Part shown: piece by piece, positions 53,540-61,849 of the stretch | How positions within the stretch are numbered: position 1 is the first letter of the stretch | Layout: each line of letters starts with the position of its first letter | Assembly: GCF_000426445.1 (NCBI RefSeq) | Contig: NZ_AUFJ01000009.1 | Location: 855,156 to 919,155, forward strand | Direction of reading: 5' to 3' | DNA: 64,000 nt | Source: Brevibacterium album DSM 18261 | GTDB taxonomy: Bacteria > Actinomycetota > Actinomycetes > Actinomycetales > Brevibacteriaceae | Made by a program: the position numbers and the translations under genes | The notes under the pieces: generated by a model | What the model saw: only the letters and a program-made list of their open reading frames with translations | Told to the model about the DNA's origin: nothing | Database searches by the model: none

Positions 53540-56248
53540 CTACAGCCTCACGCCCAGCTGCTCGGCCAGCACGACGACCCGGATGTAGCCGAGGTGCGAG
53601 TACGCCTGCGGATGGTTGCCCAGGTGCTGCTCGGCGAGTGGATCGTACTCCTCGGACAGCAGACCCGTGGGTCCGCGCAGCGCATCGAGCTGGCGGAACA
53701 GGGAGCGGGCCTCCTCCGTCCGCCCGGTGAGCAGGAACGCCTCGATGAGCCAGGTCGTGCAGATGTGGAAGCCTCCCTCGAGGCCGGGCAGCCCGTCGTC
53801 GTAGCGGTAGCGGAACACCGTCGGCCCCTCCCGCAGCTCGCGCTCCACGACGTTCACCGTCGCGAGGAACCGCGGATCGTCCGGCGGCAGCAGGCCGGAC
53901 AGACCGACGAACAGGCAGGCCGCATCGAGGTCGTCGTCGCCGTAGGCCACGGTGAAGGATCCCGCCCGCTCGCTCCAGCCCCGGGTGAGCACCTGTTCTG
54001 CGATCCGCTCGCGCAGGCTCCGCCACGGGCCGGTGGGAACGCGGTCGAAGCGCTCCGCGACGGCGAGCGCGCGGTCCAGGGTCACCCAGCACATGACCTT
54101 GGTGTAGACGTTGTGCTTGGGTGCGCGCCGGGCCTCCCAGATGCCGTGGTCGGGCTCGTCCCAGCGGGCGGTGACGGCATCGGTCATCGCGACGAGCAGA
54201 CCCCATTCGTCCTCGGCGATCGCGCCCCGGGCCGCGGCCGTGTCGTGGATGAGCTCTGCGACGGGGCCGAACACGTCGAGCTGCACCTGATGCTCGGCGG
54301 CATTGCCCACACGCACCGGCCGCGAGCCCGCATAACCGGGCAGGTGCTCGAGCACGGCCTCACTCGTGAGGGCGGAGCCGTCCACCGCATAGAGGGGATG
54401 GAGGAACTCGGGCCCCGGGGCCTCGGTCAGGATCCCGCGCAGCCACTGCACGAACCCCTCGGCCTCGCCCGTCGACCCCAGGTCCAGGAGGGCGCGCACC
54501 GTCATCGAGCCGTCGCGCAGCCAGCAGTAGCGGTAGTCCCAGTTGCGGACGCCGCCCACGCCCTCCGGCAGCGAGGTCGTCGCGGCCGCGAGAACTCCGC
54601 CCGTGGGCGCATGGCAGAGCGCACGGAGGGTCAGCGCGGAGCGGACGACCCCCTCGCGCACGTGCTCGGGCAGCGTGAGGGTGTGCACCCAGTTCTCCCA
54701 GAAGCCCTCGGCGAGCGCACGGACCTGGGTCTCGTCGCCCAGTGCGGCCGCGCTCGCGGCACCGGGGTCGGATCCGCAGGCGAAGGCCATCACGACCCTG
54801 CCCCCAGGCAGCTCGGCGGGCACGACGGTGGCGACCGCGGTGTGCGAGCCGCCCTCCTCCACGAGGGAGAACTCGACGCCGGGGGCATACAGCGTCATGG
54901 GCTCGCTCGTGCCGAGCACGCGCACGGAGCTGCCCTCGACCTCGAGCGCGGTGGGCACCGCCCCGTAGTCCAGGCGCGGCGCGAAGCGGATCTCCGCGGG
55001 CGCGTCGCCCGTGAGCACGCGCATGAGGACGGTCTCCTGGGAGTCCTCGGGGACGGGCGCCAGGTAGTCCGCGACGTCGAGGCCGGCCCAGCGCGTCAGC
55101 ACGGTCATGGTGTCGCCGCGGTACCGCTGGTCCAGCGGCCGCGACGCGTTCTTCGCCCGAGGCGCCGAGCCCGTCGTCGCGGAGGCCGCGGCAGGTGCGC
55201 CCACCGATGCGGGCGCCACCGAGAAGTGCCCTGCAGCGGGGGTGCCGAGGATCTCGGAGAACACGCTGGCCGAATGCGGCAGCGGATGGGGCATCCAGCA
55301 GATGCGGCCGGTGGGGTCGACGAGGGCGGTCGAATGCCCGTTGCCCAGCATGCTGTGCCGTTCGATCCGCTCCGAGGTGCGCCCGTACATCCAGGAGCGA
55401 CGCAGCTCGAACACGGTGGCGAGCACGAGGCCGACCGCCTCGGGGTCGGGGACCCGGAAGTGGGCAGCGGTTCCCGCCCCGGCGTCCGTCCCCACGCGCA
55501 GGCCCAGGCTGCGCGAGCCGTCCTCGCCCGCCTCGCGCAGCAGGGAGAGCGCCGGCTCGTCGGCGATGTCGTCGCCGATGAAGAGCACCGCATCGGCGCG
55601 CAGCCGCTCCTGCAGGGAGGCGAGCGCGTCCGCCTTGGAGGCGGGGATGACGGTGAGGTCGAAGACATCGCGGCCGGTCACCGGGGCGATGCGCAGGCGC
55701 TGCGCCGTCGCGTGCACCCAGCTCGTGATGTGCGCACGCTCCTCCTCGGCACGGCCGCGCAGGTGGACGGCCGCGCCCAGCGGCTTGAGCTCGATGAAGA
55801 CGTTGGGACAGGAGCGCCGCAGCTCGAGGAGGGCCGCGCGCAGCTCGGTCAGCCTGCCCTCCTCCTCGGGACCGATGTCGTCGAAGTCGTCGATGCCGAA
55901 CTCGCCGCCGTGCGAACCCACGAGGTGCACCTCGCGCGGCAGGCGGGACATGGCGGCGAGATCGCGCAGGGAGCGGCCGGAGATGACCGCGGAGTGGGTG
56001 GCGGGCAGCCCCGCGAGCGCCCGCATCGTCTCGACGTTGAGGTCGAGGGGGTAGGCGCGCGTGGGCCGGTCCACGAGCGGGGCGATGGTGCCGTCGTAGT
56101 CCGTGGCGATGAGCAGCGATTCGGCACGGACCAGCCGGGTCAGCCGGACGAACAGCTCCTCGCCCAGCAGGCGCGAGGCCTCTGCCAGGTCGACGAGGAG
56201 GCCTCCGGGAAGGCCTGCGGGGGCGAGCGCGGGCGTGGTGGTGCGCAT
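53540..56248 (-). CDS. Fusion: trehalose-6-phosphate phosphatase (OtsB-like) and GH15 glucoamylase/trehalase-like
   Basis: 902 residues. N-terminal HAD phosphatase (about 1-285): nucleophile D50 and D52 in ATDYDGTIAP, VISGRSLRDL, VGSHGGEFG, and GDDIADEPAL for magnesium. The C-terminal GH15 part (about 290-900) has VRNWDYRYCWLRDGSM, and LEGGFHICTTWLIEAF holding a catalytic-Glu region. GH15 members include actinobacterial trehalases; if so one chain could make and then split trehalose. Next gene starts 15 bases away on the same strand upstream (HdeD-like). Confidence 0.85.
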   Translation of the reverse strand: MRTTTPALAPAGLPGGLLVDLAEASRLLGEELFVRLTRLVRAESLLIATDYDGTIAPLVDRPTRAYPLDLNVETMRALAGLPATHSAVISGRSLRDLAAMSRLPREVHLVGSHGGEFGIDDFDDIGPEEEGRLTELRAALLELRRSCPNVFIELKPLGAAVHLRGRAEEERAHITSWVHATAQRLRIAPVTGRDVFDLTVIPASKADALASLQERLRADAVLFIGDDIADEPALSLLREAGEDGSRSLGLRVGTDAGAGTAAHFRVPDPEAVGLVLATVFELRRSWMYGRTSERIERHSMLGNGHSTALVDPTGRICWMPHPLPHSASVFSEILGTPAAGHFSVAPASVGAPAAASATTGSAPRAKNASRPLDQRYRGDTMTVLTRWAGLDVADYLAPVPEDSQETVLMRVLTGDAPAEIRFAPRLDYGAVPTALEVEGSSVRVLGTSEPMTLYAPGVEFSLVEEGGSHTAVATVVPAELPGGRVVMAFACGSDPGAASAAALGDETQVRALAEGFWENWVHTLTLPEHVREGVVRSALTLRALCHAPTGGVLAAATTSLPEGVGGVRNWDYRYCWLRDGSMTVRALLDLGSTGEAEGFVQWLRGILTEAPGPEFLHPLYAVDGSALTSEAVLEHLPGYAGSRPVRVGNAAEHQVQLDVFGPVAELIHDTAAARGAIAEDEWGLLVAMTDAVTARWDEPDHGIWEARRAPKHNVYTKVMCWVTLDRALAVAERFDRVPTGPWRSLRERIAEQVLTRGWSERAGSFTVAYGDDDLDAACLFVGLSGLLPPDDPRFLATVNVVERELREGPTVFRYRYDDGLPGLEGGFHICTTWLIEAFLLTGRTEEARSLFRQLDALRGPTGLLSEEYDPLAEQHLGNHPQAYSHLGYIRVVVLAEQLGVRL

Positions 56249-56262
56249 GCGTCAGGGACTCC

Positions 56263-56910
56263 TCAGGGCTGGTCGGCCTGTCGGGCGAGTGAACGGCGCG
56301 AATAGCCTCCCACCAGGAAGAACACGCCGACGATGAGGGCGGCCGCGCCGGTGAATCCGAACACCGTGAGCGCCCCCATGCCGGAGGCGGAGAGGACGAT
56401 CACGCCGAGGGCCAGGTGGACGGCAGCGGAGATGAGGAAGTCCGAGCGCATGCGCAGCCCGCGCTGCTGGCGCCACAGCCACAGCTCCAGGACCCCGTGG
56501 AGGACCGCCCACACGGCGACGGCCGCACGCAGCTGGGCGGAGGTGTCCGCGAGGACGAGGAACACGAGGGCCGGCAGCACGACGACGGCCTCGCCCAGGA
56601 GCGGGGTGCGCAGCTCGGAGCGCGTGCGCAGGCCGTGCACGAGCACGAGGATGCCCGCGAGGGCGAAGTAGGCGATGAGCAGGTTGTCGACCGTCGCGAC
56701 CGGGATGCCGAGATTGGCCGGGGAGCCGATCTGCTCACGCGGCCAGAACACCATCGCGAGGCCGAAGACGACGCCCAGCAGACCGCGGACGGCCATCCAG
56801 CCGCCCAGCGTGCGCAGTTCGGCCGGAGCGGGGTCGGTGGAGGCGGACCCGGCGCCTGCGGGCTCGCGGCCTGCGGCGGAGTCGTGCGGTTCAGCGGTGC
56901 CAGTGCTCAT
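56263..56910 (-). CDS. HdeD/DUF308-like membrane protein
   Basis: 215 residues with about six hydrophobic helices from residue 38 and an acid-rich cytoplasmic N-terminus. Pattern GLRTRSELRTPLLGEAVVVL and LHGVLELWLW fits the DUF308/HdeD membrane family (acid-stress related in enterics; unknown here). Upstream of and co-oriented with the OtsB-GH15 gene. Confidence 0.65.
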   Translation of the reverse strand: MSTGTAEPHDSAAGREPAGAGSASTDPAPAELRTLGGWMAVRGLLGVVFGLAMVFWPREQIGSPANLGIPVATVDNLLIAYFALAGILVLVHGLRTRSELRTPLLGEAVVVLPALVFLVLADTSAQLRAAVAVWAVLHGVLELWLWRQQRGLRMRSDFLISAAVHLALGVIVLSASGMGALTVFGFTGAAALIVGVFFLVGGYSRRSLARQADQP

Positions 56911-57011
56911 CGGGAGCAGTCTATCCAGGAGGACGCCGCCGGCACCTCCTGACTGTGCGCGGCTTCATGGCGAAGGCGCCTCTCCCGCCCCACCCTCTCC
57001 CCCCTCCCCGT

Positions 57012-57066
57012 GAGTGAGCACTTTCTGTGGGATTCCGGGCCTCAGCCCGACAGAAAGCGCTCACTC
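57012..57066. repeat. Palindromic repeat element, copy 1
   Basis: GAGTGAGC-a-CTTTCTGT pairs with ACAGAAAG-c-GCTCACTC (17 base pairs, one mismatch), with a GGATTCCGGG core. Copy 2 is at 59863. It lies between divergent genes, so it is not positioned as a terminator. Confidence 0.75.
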
Positions 57067-57125
57067 GGTGCGCATCACCGTGTTCAGCCGGACAGCACTT
57101 CCCATAATTACGGACTTACGGCATT

Positions 57126-57788
57126 ATGGAGATCATGGAGGGCACAGCGACAGACCCACCCGATACGGAAGCGCGTGTCGCCGAGCTGGAGACGAGGCTC
57201 GCGCAGCTCGAGGAACGGCTGCGACACGTCGAGACCCATGAGCGCACCAGGGCCTCCGCGCACACCGAGGCAGATGCCGAGGCGCCGGCCGATGCCGGAT
57301 CGTCTCCGGGTCCAGGAGCCCAGCCACCTCGGGAACGGCCTCCCGGCTCCGCCCTGGACTCTCAGTTCTGGATCCTGGAAGAGCTGCGGAGACAGGCCGC
57401 AGCGAGCGGTTCCGGATCGTCGTCGGGCGGCACCCCGCACGGTGGCGCGATCGCCTATGCCGGGCTCCTCGGCGACGAGAGCGTGCAATGGCAGTACCAG
57501 CGCCCGGCCGATCACGTTCTCGACCTGGACTTCGCGGACTCGGCGGCGCAGCTGGCGGCCATCGGCAGCCCCGTGCGCCTGCGGATCCTCCAGGGCGTGC
57601 TGCACGGCGCCTGCTCGGTCGCGCAGCTGGGCGAACTCCCCGACATGGGAAGCACGGGCCAGCTCTACCACCACCTCAATCAGCTCTCGGCCGCCGGGTG
57701 GCTCGTCTCCCGGCAGCGCGGCCGGTGGGAGGTGCCCGGCGAGAGGGTCATCCCCCTCCTCACCATCGTCCTCGCCACGCAGCGCTGA
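57126..57788 (+). CDS. Winged-helix (ArsR-like) regulator with N-terminal coiled coil
   Basis: 220 residues; ATG 57135 is an alternative. Coiled coil about 18-45 (RVAELETRLAQLEERLRHVE), low-complexity linker, then an ArsR-like winged helix (about 140-215): LAAIGSPVRLRILQGVL, SVAQLGELPDMGSTGQLYHHL. No cysteines in the alpha3 position. First of three plus-strand genes and likely their regulator. Confidence 0.72.
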   Translation: MEIMEGTATDPPDTEARVAELETRLAQLEERLRHVETHERTRASAHTEADAEAPADAGSSPGPGAQPPRERPPGSALDSQFWILEELRRQAAASGSGSSSGGTPHGGAIAYAGLLGDESVQWQYQRPADHVLDLDFADSAAQLAAIGSPVRLRILQGVLHGACSVAQLGELPDMGSTGQLYHHLNQLSAAGWLVSRQRGRWEVPGERVIPLLTIVLATQR

Positions 57789-57842
57789 GGCGCGATCGCG
57801 CGCACCGAACTCAGACGCCGGCTCCCCGAAAAGAAGGAAGAC

Positions 57843-59117
57843 ATGGACATCTCGCGGACGCCTCGGCGGCGGACTCCGCTCCTCATCGCGCTCACGGCGG
57901 CTGCTGCCGCGGCACTTGTGCTCACAGCCGTCGCTCCCGTCCACAGGACCCTCCCCGCGGAGGCGCACGGAGACGCCGCCCTCCTCGACGAGGTCGCGGC
58001 GGCGGTGGAGCCCGGCGCGCGCGAAGCCCTCACTGCAGCGCTCATCGGCCCGGACGGCACCGTGCGGACCGGCGGCCGCGGAGCAGATGCGCACACGGCC
58101 TTCGAGATCGCCTCGCTCACCAAGACCTTCACCGCCGCGCTGTTCGCCGATGCGGTGGAGCGCGGCGAGGTGGAGCCGGAGACCACGCTGGGCGAGCTCG
58201 TGCCGGAGGTGACGGGCGAGGCCGCCGAGGTGCCCCTCGTCTCCCTCGCGACGCACACCTCGGGCCTCCCGCGTCTGGGCTTCGCCGGACCGTTGCACAT
58301 GGTGCGCACCTTCGCCGCTCCCTACTATGCGGGCAATCCGTATGCGGGCATCGACGAGGGGGATCTCGTGACGATGCTGAACCGCGCCTCCGTCACGCCC
58401 GGCCAGGGCTTCGAGTACTCGAACCTGGGCTTCGATGCGCTGGGGCTGGCCGTGGCCCGGGCCGCGGGTGCGCCGTACCGCGAGCTGCTGGAGACGCGGA
58501 TCCTCGCCCCGCTGGGCATGCACGAGACAGTCCTGCTCGAGACTGCCGGGGACGTGCCCGCACACGCCGCCGCAGGGTACACGGCGACGGGAGACCGGTC
58601 TGCGTACTGGTGGTCCGGAGCGGCCTCGCCCTCGGGCGCGCTCATGTCGACCGTCCACGACCTCACCCTCTATGCCCGCGCTCTGCTCGACGGCAGCGCA
58701 CCGGGGGCGAGCGCGATGGAGCCGCAGGCTGCCCGGCCCGGCGGCGGCGAGGTGGGGTACGCCTGGCACATCGAGCCGGCGGGCGCGGAGGGCGACTCCG
58801 AGGAGGTTGGGCGGGGCTCTGACCGGCAGACCGTCACCTGGCACAACGGCATGAACGGCGGCTTCGCGAGCGTGCTGGGCCTCGGTGCGGACGGCAGCGC
58901 GATCATCGTGCTGAGCAGCACCGCGGTGGACGTCACGGGGGCACTGGACCTCGTCGAGGCACCCGGCGCAGGGGACGCCTCCCAGGAGGCGAACACTGGG
59001 ACGTCCGCTTCCGAGGAGGCGGCCTCGGGCCGGTCGGGCTCCGGGGAAGTGGGCGCGAGGCGCGCCGGCTCCGAGAACCTCAGCGCGGGGCGGGTCGAAT
59101 CCGGGGAGGTGCGGTGA
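57843..59117 (+). CDS. Serine hydrolase of the beta-lactamase/penicillin-binding (class C-like) family
   Basis: 424 residues. Signal/anchor helix (about 12-32). Active-site S91-L-T-K94 in IASLTKTF, YSN near 190, and HNG near 336 in place of KTG. Such proteins are esterases, D-aminopeptidases or carboxypeptidases more often than true beta-lactamases. C-terminal 50 residues are a low-complexity Ser/Glu/Gly tail. Followed directly by a membrane protein (TGATG overlap). Confidence 0.85.
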   Translation: MDISRTPRRRTPLLIALTAAAAAALVLTAVAPVHRTLPAEAHGDAALLDEVAAAVEPGAREALTAALIGPDGTVRTGGRGADAHTAFEIASLTKTFTAALFADAVERGEVEPETTLGELVPEVTGEAAEVPLVSLATHTSGLPRLGFAGPLHMVRTFAAPYYAGNPYAGIDEGDLVTMLNRASVTPGQGFEYSNLGFDALGLAVARAAGAPYRELLETRILAPLGMHETVLLETAGDVPAHAAAGYTATGDRSAYWWSGAASPSGALMSTVHDLTLYARALLDGSAPGASAMEPQAARPGGGEVGYAWHIEPAGAEGDSEEVGRGSDRQTVTWHNGMNGGFASVLGLGADGSAIIVLSSTAVDVTGALDLVEAPGAGDASQEANTGTSASEEAASGRSGSGEVGARRAGSENLSAGRVESGEVR

Positions 59118-59848
59118 TGAACACGGTGCTGCTGGATCTCGTGGGCTGGACGGTCCTCGCGGTGTTCTCGTTCGCGGTCCTCGCCGGATCGCTGCGAGCG
59201 CTGCTGGGTGTGCTCGCTGCGGGCTCCGGAGCCGCAGGCAGGGCCGCAGGCGGGGGCTCCGGCGGACAGCGGGGCAGGGCCTCCGCAGAACGGCACGCCC
59301 ACATGGATGAGAGCGGAGCCGTGCCCCTGCCGACGCGGCCTGCGGTGCCGGTGCAGGCAGTGCCGGCTCACGGCTCGGTGCCCGCCCAAGAAGCAGGGCT
59401 CGCCCACGACACGGAGCGGGCTGTGCAGCCGCGGCCTCGGGCACCGCTCGGTCCGGGAGCGCAGTCCCGGGCACGGCTGGGGAAGCTGATTCCGCAGTTC
59501 CTCCTGCCCGAGCAGCTGGTCTCAGCGGTGCTCGCCGTCATGCTGTGGCTGGTGCTGGCCCGCTTCCTCTCCGTCGCCGTGCCGGTCCCCTGGCTCCTGA
59601 CCCTCGTCTGGTGGGTGAGCGCGGCGATCACGGTCGCGGCCATCGCGTGCTCCGGGGGCGCATGGGTGCGCCTGACGCAGCTCCGCACCGCGATGCTGGA
59701 AGCGGAGGAGAGCGCGGCCACGCCGCCCGGCTCACACGCTGTGCGCTACCGCATCAGGTCCGCACGGACGAGCATCCGCTGGGAGATCGGGCTGCTGGTC
59801 CTCGGCGTGGGGATCGCCGTGATCCGCCGCTGGTCCGACTGGCCGTGA
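59117..59848 (+). CDS. Membrane protein, hypothetical
   Basis: 243 residues from ATG 59117 (GTG 59114 also possible) overlapping the hydrolase stop. One helix about 7-30, a Gly/Ala/Pro-rich loop (about 35-120), and two helices about 133-155 and 160-180, then RYRIRSARTSIRWEI and a last helix near 225. No family recognised; operon context suggests a partner of the serine hydrolase. Confidence 0.6.
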   Translation: MNTVLLDLVGWTVLAVFSFAVLAGSLRALLGVLAAGSGAAGRAAGGGSGGQRGRASAERHAHMDESGAVPLPTRPAVPVQAVPAHGSVPAQEAGLAHDTERAVQPRPRAPLGPGAQSRARLGKLIPQFLLPEQLVSAVLAVMLWLVLARFLSVAVPVPWLLTLVWWVSAAITVAAIACSGGAWVRLTQLRTAMLEAEESAATPPGSHAVRYRIRSARTSIRWEIGLLVLGVGIAVIRRWSDWP

Positions 59849-59862
59849 GCGGGCCTGCCCTC

Positions 59863-59925
59863 CCGTCGGGTGAGCGGTTCCTGTCGGATTCCGGCCGTGA
59901 ATCCGCCAGAAAGCGCTCACCCGGC
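59863..59925. repeat. Palindromic repeat element, copy 2
   Basis: Arms GGGTGAGCGGTTCCTG and CAGAAAGCGCTCACCC extended by CGGATTC/GAATCCG, about 28 pairs with a few mismatches around CGGCCGT. Shares GTGAGCGCTTTCTG and GGATTCCGG with copy 1. Also placed to act as a terminator between convergent genes. Confidence 0.75.
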
Positions 59926-59984
59926 GGACGCACGCGGTGCCAGCGCAGGTGCAGGCGCGGGGCAGACGCAAAGCGGAGGCGGGG

Positions 59985-60515
59985 TCAGCCTCCGGCCGGG
60001 GACACTGTGAGCGTGTCGCCGTCGACCGTCACCTCGGCGGGCGTCAGTCCCGATTCCGCGGGGCCGGTGAGCACCGAACCGTCCTCCACGCTGAAGACCG
60101 AGTTGTGGCAGGGGCAGGTGATGTCCGCCGCGGTGACCTGACGGACCTGGCAGCCCTGATGCGGGCAGACGGAGGAGTAGGCGAAGAATTCGCCCTGGCG
60201 CGGCTGAGCCACGACGTAGGTCTGGTCCACGATCGTGCCGGAGCCCACCTCGACATCGGCGATCGGCACCGAGGACGGCTCCGCCTTCGCGAACTCGTCC
60301 GCGGCCGGAGCCGGCTCCCCACAGGCGGCGAGGCTGCCTGCCCCCGCCGCCGCGACACCCGCCGTGCCGACCGCGCGGAAGACCGTCCGCCGGCTCATGC
60401 CGGAGGCCACGGGTGCAGACCCCGACCGAGGCTGTCCCGCCCCGGGGTACCCGCCCTCCACCACGCTGCCGCAAGCGCATCCTGCCGCTCCGCCGCTCCC
60501 GCATCCACCGCTCAT
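59985..60515 (-). CDS. Rieske 2Fe-2S protein with Tat signal and lipobox-like cut
   Basis: 176 residues from the ATG with AGGAGGG upstream. Rieske ligands C117-P-H119 (CPHQGC) and C134-P-C-H137 (CPCHNS). A twin-arginine motif S41-R-R-T-V-F is followed by a hydrophobic stretch and SLAAC65, so export is folded and possibly lipidated. Before it lies an unusual Cys/Gly-rich extension (C5, C13, C15) which the ribosome site includes in the product; starting at M40 would give a standard Tat protein. Short for a cytochrome bc1 Rieske; more like a soluble or arsenite-oxidase-like small subunit. Confidence 0.87.
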   Translation of the reverse strand: MSGGCGSGGAAGCACGSVVEGGYPGAGQPRSGSAPVASGMSRRTVFRAVGTAGVAAAGAGSLAACGEPAPAADEFAKAEPSSVPIADVEVGSGTIVDQTYVVAQPRQGEFFAYSSVCPHQGCQVRQVTAADITCPCHNSVFSVEDGSVLTGPAESGLTPAEVTVDGDTLTVSPAGG

Positions 60516-60677
60516 GTGCGTGCCCTCCTGCGCCGCTCGTCCCTCATGCTTCCCGCGCCCGCACCGTGCGAAGCGCAGCCACTGCTTCAGGATCCCACGT
60601 CGCGCACGGTTCCCCGCTGCTCCTCGCCCCGCGCGTACGTATGCGGTTTTCCCCGCATTGAGCGGTCTGCACCGCAG

Positions 60678-60764
60678 TTTCCACATACATCCCCGGAGAA
60701 TTCGGCGCACGTATGTGGGAAGTGCGTGCCCGGGGCGGTTGGCGCGCAGATCCCACATACGTGC
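60678..60764. repeat. Repeated CCACATAC motifs including a perfect 14-base inverted repeat
   Basis: GCACGTATGTGGGA (60707-60720) and TCCCACATACGTGC (60751-60764) are perfect inverse copies 30 bases apart; CCACATACAT occurs at 60681, and CGTACGTATGCGG near 60633. They occupy the gap 60516-60842 upstream of the Rieske gene, which holds no gene I can support. Confidence 0.7.
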
Positions 60765-60842
60765 ATCCGGAGCAAGCACACCCCGCGTAGGCGCGCCAGC
60801 AGCAGGCGCACCCGCAGCGGGGGGCCTTCATGAGCAGGCGCA

Positions 60843-61583
60843 TCAGGAGCGGGTGCCGCGGAACCTCTCCCGCACCGCCCGGACCAGGCTCCTCGACGGA
60901 CGCCGGAAGACCGAGCGGCCGCGCGGCTCCGGGCGTGGGCGACGCGGCTCCGGTCTCCGGCCGCGCAGGGACCAGCCGCGCATGGGTGAGGGAACCTGCC
61001 ACTGGAGGAACCACGCCACCATGCGGAAGGCGAAGACGACAGCGGCGAGAGCGAGGGCCGTGAGCGGGTTCAGCCAGCCGAGGCTCCAGGCCGCAGCGGC
61101 GCAGATCGCGCCGAGCAGCGCCGGGAGGAGGTAGATGTCGGAGCCGTTGAAGACCGCGGGGATCTCATTGGCGAGCACGTCGCGGACGATACCGCCGCCC
61201 ACTCCCGTGAGGACCCCGAGGAGCACGCAGCTGGGCACCGGCAATCCGGCTTCGAGCGCGATGCCGGTCCCCGTGATGGCGAAGACGCCGAGGCCCATGG
61301 CGTCGAACACGATGATGGGCACGCGGGCGCGGTGAGCCCGCTGGCCCAGCAGGTAGACGAGACCGGCCGAGAGGACGGGCGGCACGAGATAGACGGGCTC
61401 GGCGAGCGAGGCGGGCACGCGGCCGAGGATCACATCCCGCGTGATGCCGCCGCCCAGCCCCGCCGCGAGCCCCAGCACGAGGCTGCCCATGATGTCGATG
61501 TCCTTGCGCGCGGCGAGCAGATTGCCGGAGAGCGCGAAGGCGAAGACGCCCATGAGATCGAGGGCGAGCATGAGCGGTTCCAC
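60843..61583 (-). CDS. TRIC-type cation channel (YicG/UPF0126 family)
   Basis: 246 residues from GTG 61583; ATG 61571 is close. Two repeated three-helix units, with GGGITRDVILG and GGGIVRDVLANEIP, the paired glycine-kink motifs of bacterial TRIC channels. Basic C-terminal tail (Arg-rich, about 35 residues). Monocistronic. Likely a monovalent-cation channel. Confidence 0.87.
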   Translation of the reverse strand: MEPLMLALDLMGVFAFALSGNLLAARKDIDIMGSLVLGLAAGLGGGITRDVILGRVPASLAEPVYLVPPVLSAGLVYLLGQRAHRARVPIIVFDAMGLGVFAITGTGIALEAGLPVPSCVLLGVLTGVGGGIVRDVLANEIPAVFNGSDIYLLPALLGAICAAAAWSLGWLNPLTALALAAVVFAFRMVAWFLQWQVPSPMRGWSLRGRRPEPRRPRPEPRGRSVFRRPSRSLVRAVRERFRGTRS

Positions 61584-61849
61584 GCCCGCCAGCGTAGCGG
61601 TCCCCGCCCCGAAGGCTCCCCGCATACCAATTGAGCGCACTCACAGGCCTTAGGGGCGAAAGCCCAGGGAGAAAATGGAGCCTAGTTCAGACCTTTCTCG
61701 AGGCGCGGAGACGGGGCTCCGCATCGTACTGTTGTCATGGCACGGGGCCCGCGGACCCCGCTCGAGGCGGTTCGCGGGTGCCGCACTGCACGCCCGAGAA
61801 CCGCCGAGGCGCATCCGCCGCGACACTCACTCCCACAGGAGAGGACCGC

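Noticed and set aside
53594..56305. 903-codon plus-strand open frame over the OtsB-GH15 gene
   Set aside because: No recognisable protein; antisense shadow of a well-supported gene.
57108..59474. 788-codon minus-strand open frame across the 57-59.4 kb cassette
   Set aside because: Low-complexity shadow; the plus strand has coupled starts and active-site motifs.
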